Shown: positions 6,020-7,015 of the stretch, piece after piece | How the letters are laid out: every line of letters begins with the position of its first letter | Numbering within the stretch: position 1 is the stretch's first letter | From: Thermodesulfovibrionales bacterium | Lineage (GTDB): Bacteria > Nitrospirota > Thermodesulfovibrionia > Thermodesulfovibrionales > UBA1546 | Reading direction: 5' to 3' | NCBI GenBank assembly: GCA_030018605.1 | Contig: JASEHP010000085.1 | Coordinates: 1 to 7,015, forward strand | DNA length: 7,015 nucleotides | Made by a program: the position numbers and the translations under genes | Notes under the pieces: model-generated | What the model was told of the DNA's origin: nothing | What the model saw: only the letters and a program-made list of their open reading frames with translations | The model's database searches: none

Positions 6020-6985
6020 ATGGATTTTTTGAATGTGCTGTTTCCTGTTTCCGGCGTGAAGACTAATTTACTATTGCCGCCGCTTGTTGCTATGGTAATT
6101 TCTTTTTTTACTTCAATGGGCGGAGTATCAGGCGCATTCCTTCTCCTTCCTTTCCAGATGAGCGCGCTTAATTACACATCTCCATCAGTAAGCGGCACTA
6201 ATCATGTTTTTAATGTTGTTGCAATCCCGAGCGGTGTTTATCGTTACATAAAAGAAGGCAGAATGGCATGGCCTTTGACATGGGTAATAATTGCAGGCAC
6301 TCTGCCGGGAGTGTTTCTGGGATTTTATATCAGGGTCTTGTATTTGCCTGACCCGAAGGCATTTAAGTTTTTTGTGGGATGCGTATTGCTTTATATTGGA
6401 AGCCAGCTGCTTAAAGAGCTTATAAGTAAGGGTAAAACAAAACCTTCTGCGGCAAAAGCCCTCGACGAGAAGTTTAAAGAACAGCAAAGCTCAAGATTAA
6501 CAGCAGGCATCCCTTCCCATGCGGTTGTGAAGACAAAACACGTCTCCTTAAAAAGGATTGAATACGAGTTCTGGGGGGAAATTTTTTCATTTAACCCTAT
6601 TGTCGTATTTATTCTGTCATTTGTTGTAGGGATTATAGGTGGCGCTTACGGCATAGGCGGAGGCTCAATTATTGCTCCGTTCTGTATCTCATTGCTGCAT
6701 CTGCCTGCATATACGATTGCAGGCGCTACTCTAATGGGAACATTTATGACATCAATTGCAGGAGCATTGTTTTACAGCATTCCATTGATAGTTAGCAATG
6801 TATCTTCAATGCCTGACTGGCCGCTTGGTATTCTGTTTGGAATAGGAGGATTTGCGGGCATGTATATCGGAGCGCGCCTTCAGAAATTTGTTCCGCAGCG
6901 GCTTATCAAGATAATACTGGGGCTGATCATTGTTTTCCTGTCAATCAGATACATTCTGCAGGGTAGCGTAAAATCTTCTGTGTAA
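6020..6985 (+). CDS. TauE/SafE family membrane permease
   Basis: A 321-aa inner-membrane protein of the TauE/SafE (DUF81-like) permease family. Family members are linked to export or import of organosulfonates, sulfite and similar anions; the substrate here is unknown. About eight hydrophobic segments are visible (about 18-46, 60-76, 86-107, 115-133, 193-225, 231-258, 268-287, 293-313). They form two homologous halves, each opening with a glycine-rich helix: SMGGVSGAFLLLPF (32-45) and GAYGIGGGSIIAPF (208-221). A hydrophilic, lysine-rich loop of about 58 residues (134-191) joins the halves and is probably cytoplasmic. The length is normal for the long-loop members. The ATG at 6020 gives MDFLNVLFPVSG, in keeping with the family; no Shine-Dalgarno sequence precedes it. 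The gene is transcribed divergently from nadE across 57 bp. Confidence 0.88.
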   Translation: MDFLNVLFPVSGVKTNLLLPPLVAMVISFFTSMGGVSGAFLLLPFQMSALNYTSPSVSGTNHVFNVVAIPSGVYRYIKEGRMAWPLTWVIIAGTLPGVFLGFYIRVLYLPDPKAFKFFVGCVLLYIGSQLLKELISKGKTKPSAAKALDEKFKEQQSSRLTAGIPSHAVVKTKHVSLKRIEYEFWGEIFSFNPIVVFILSFVVGIIGGAYGIGGGSIIAPFCISLLHLPAYTIAGATLMGTFMTSIAGALFYSIPLIVSNVSSMPDWPLGILFGIGGFAGMYIGARLQKFVPQRLIKIILGLIIVFLSIRYILQGSVKSSV

Positions 6986-7015
6986 AATCTTGCGGTAAAA
7001 AAGATAAGGGTGTAT

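Noticed and set aside
7001..7015. Start of another gene after the permease (AAGGG then TGTAT)
   Set aside because: The bases could be a ribosome-binding site with an ATG cut by the window edge, but no codon can be read, so no feature is claimed.

Overview
The window is an ordinary-looking bacterial chromosomal segment of roughly 40% GC (estimated by eye) with dense genes and short gaps. It holds five well-supported protein genes and one small membrane-protein gene. The gene content (two tRNA methylthiotransferases, a glutamine-dependent NAD synthetase, a DUF362 protein with a two-cluster ferredoxin module, and a TauE/SafE permease) fits an anaerobic or facultative Gram-negative lineage such as Nitrospirota or a deltaproteobacterium-like group. 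That placement is inference; no rRNA or other marker here fixes it.

Layout. Bases 1-68 contain two copies of a 16-bp direct repeat and may be the end of an insertion sequence (IS21-like, tentative) lying against the 5' end of miaB. Two + strand genes follow: miaB (start near 96, end 1391) and mtaB (1416-2663). They are paralogous radical-SAM methylthiotransferases acting on A37 of different tRNAs and are probably co-transcribed. The gap 2664-2921 lies between convergent transcription units. It holds a good + strand intrinsic terminator (2873-2900), a possible small RNA or 30-codon ORF just upstream of it, and a weak hairpin.

The - strand carries a tight three-gene operon read from 5962 down to 2922: nadE, a small two-helix membrane protein, and a DUF362/4Fe-4S protein. 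The nadE-to-small-gene gap is 25 nt with the preferred start, and the last two genes are separated by 1 nt, which suggests translational coupling. A 57-bp divergent intergenic region (5963-6019) separates nadE from a + strand TauE/SafE permease gene (6020-6985). Its promoter-like elements place both predicted transcription starts almost on the start codons, and neither gene has a Shine-Dalgarno sequence, so both may be leaderless.

I found no CRISPR array, tRNA, rRNA, defence system, complete mobile element or clearly undescribed system. The most useful leads are the divergent leaderless-looking promoter pair, the nadE / small membrane protein / DUF362-ferredoxin operon, the possible IS end at the left edge, and the possible small transcript before the 2873-2900 terminator.
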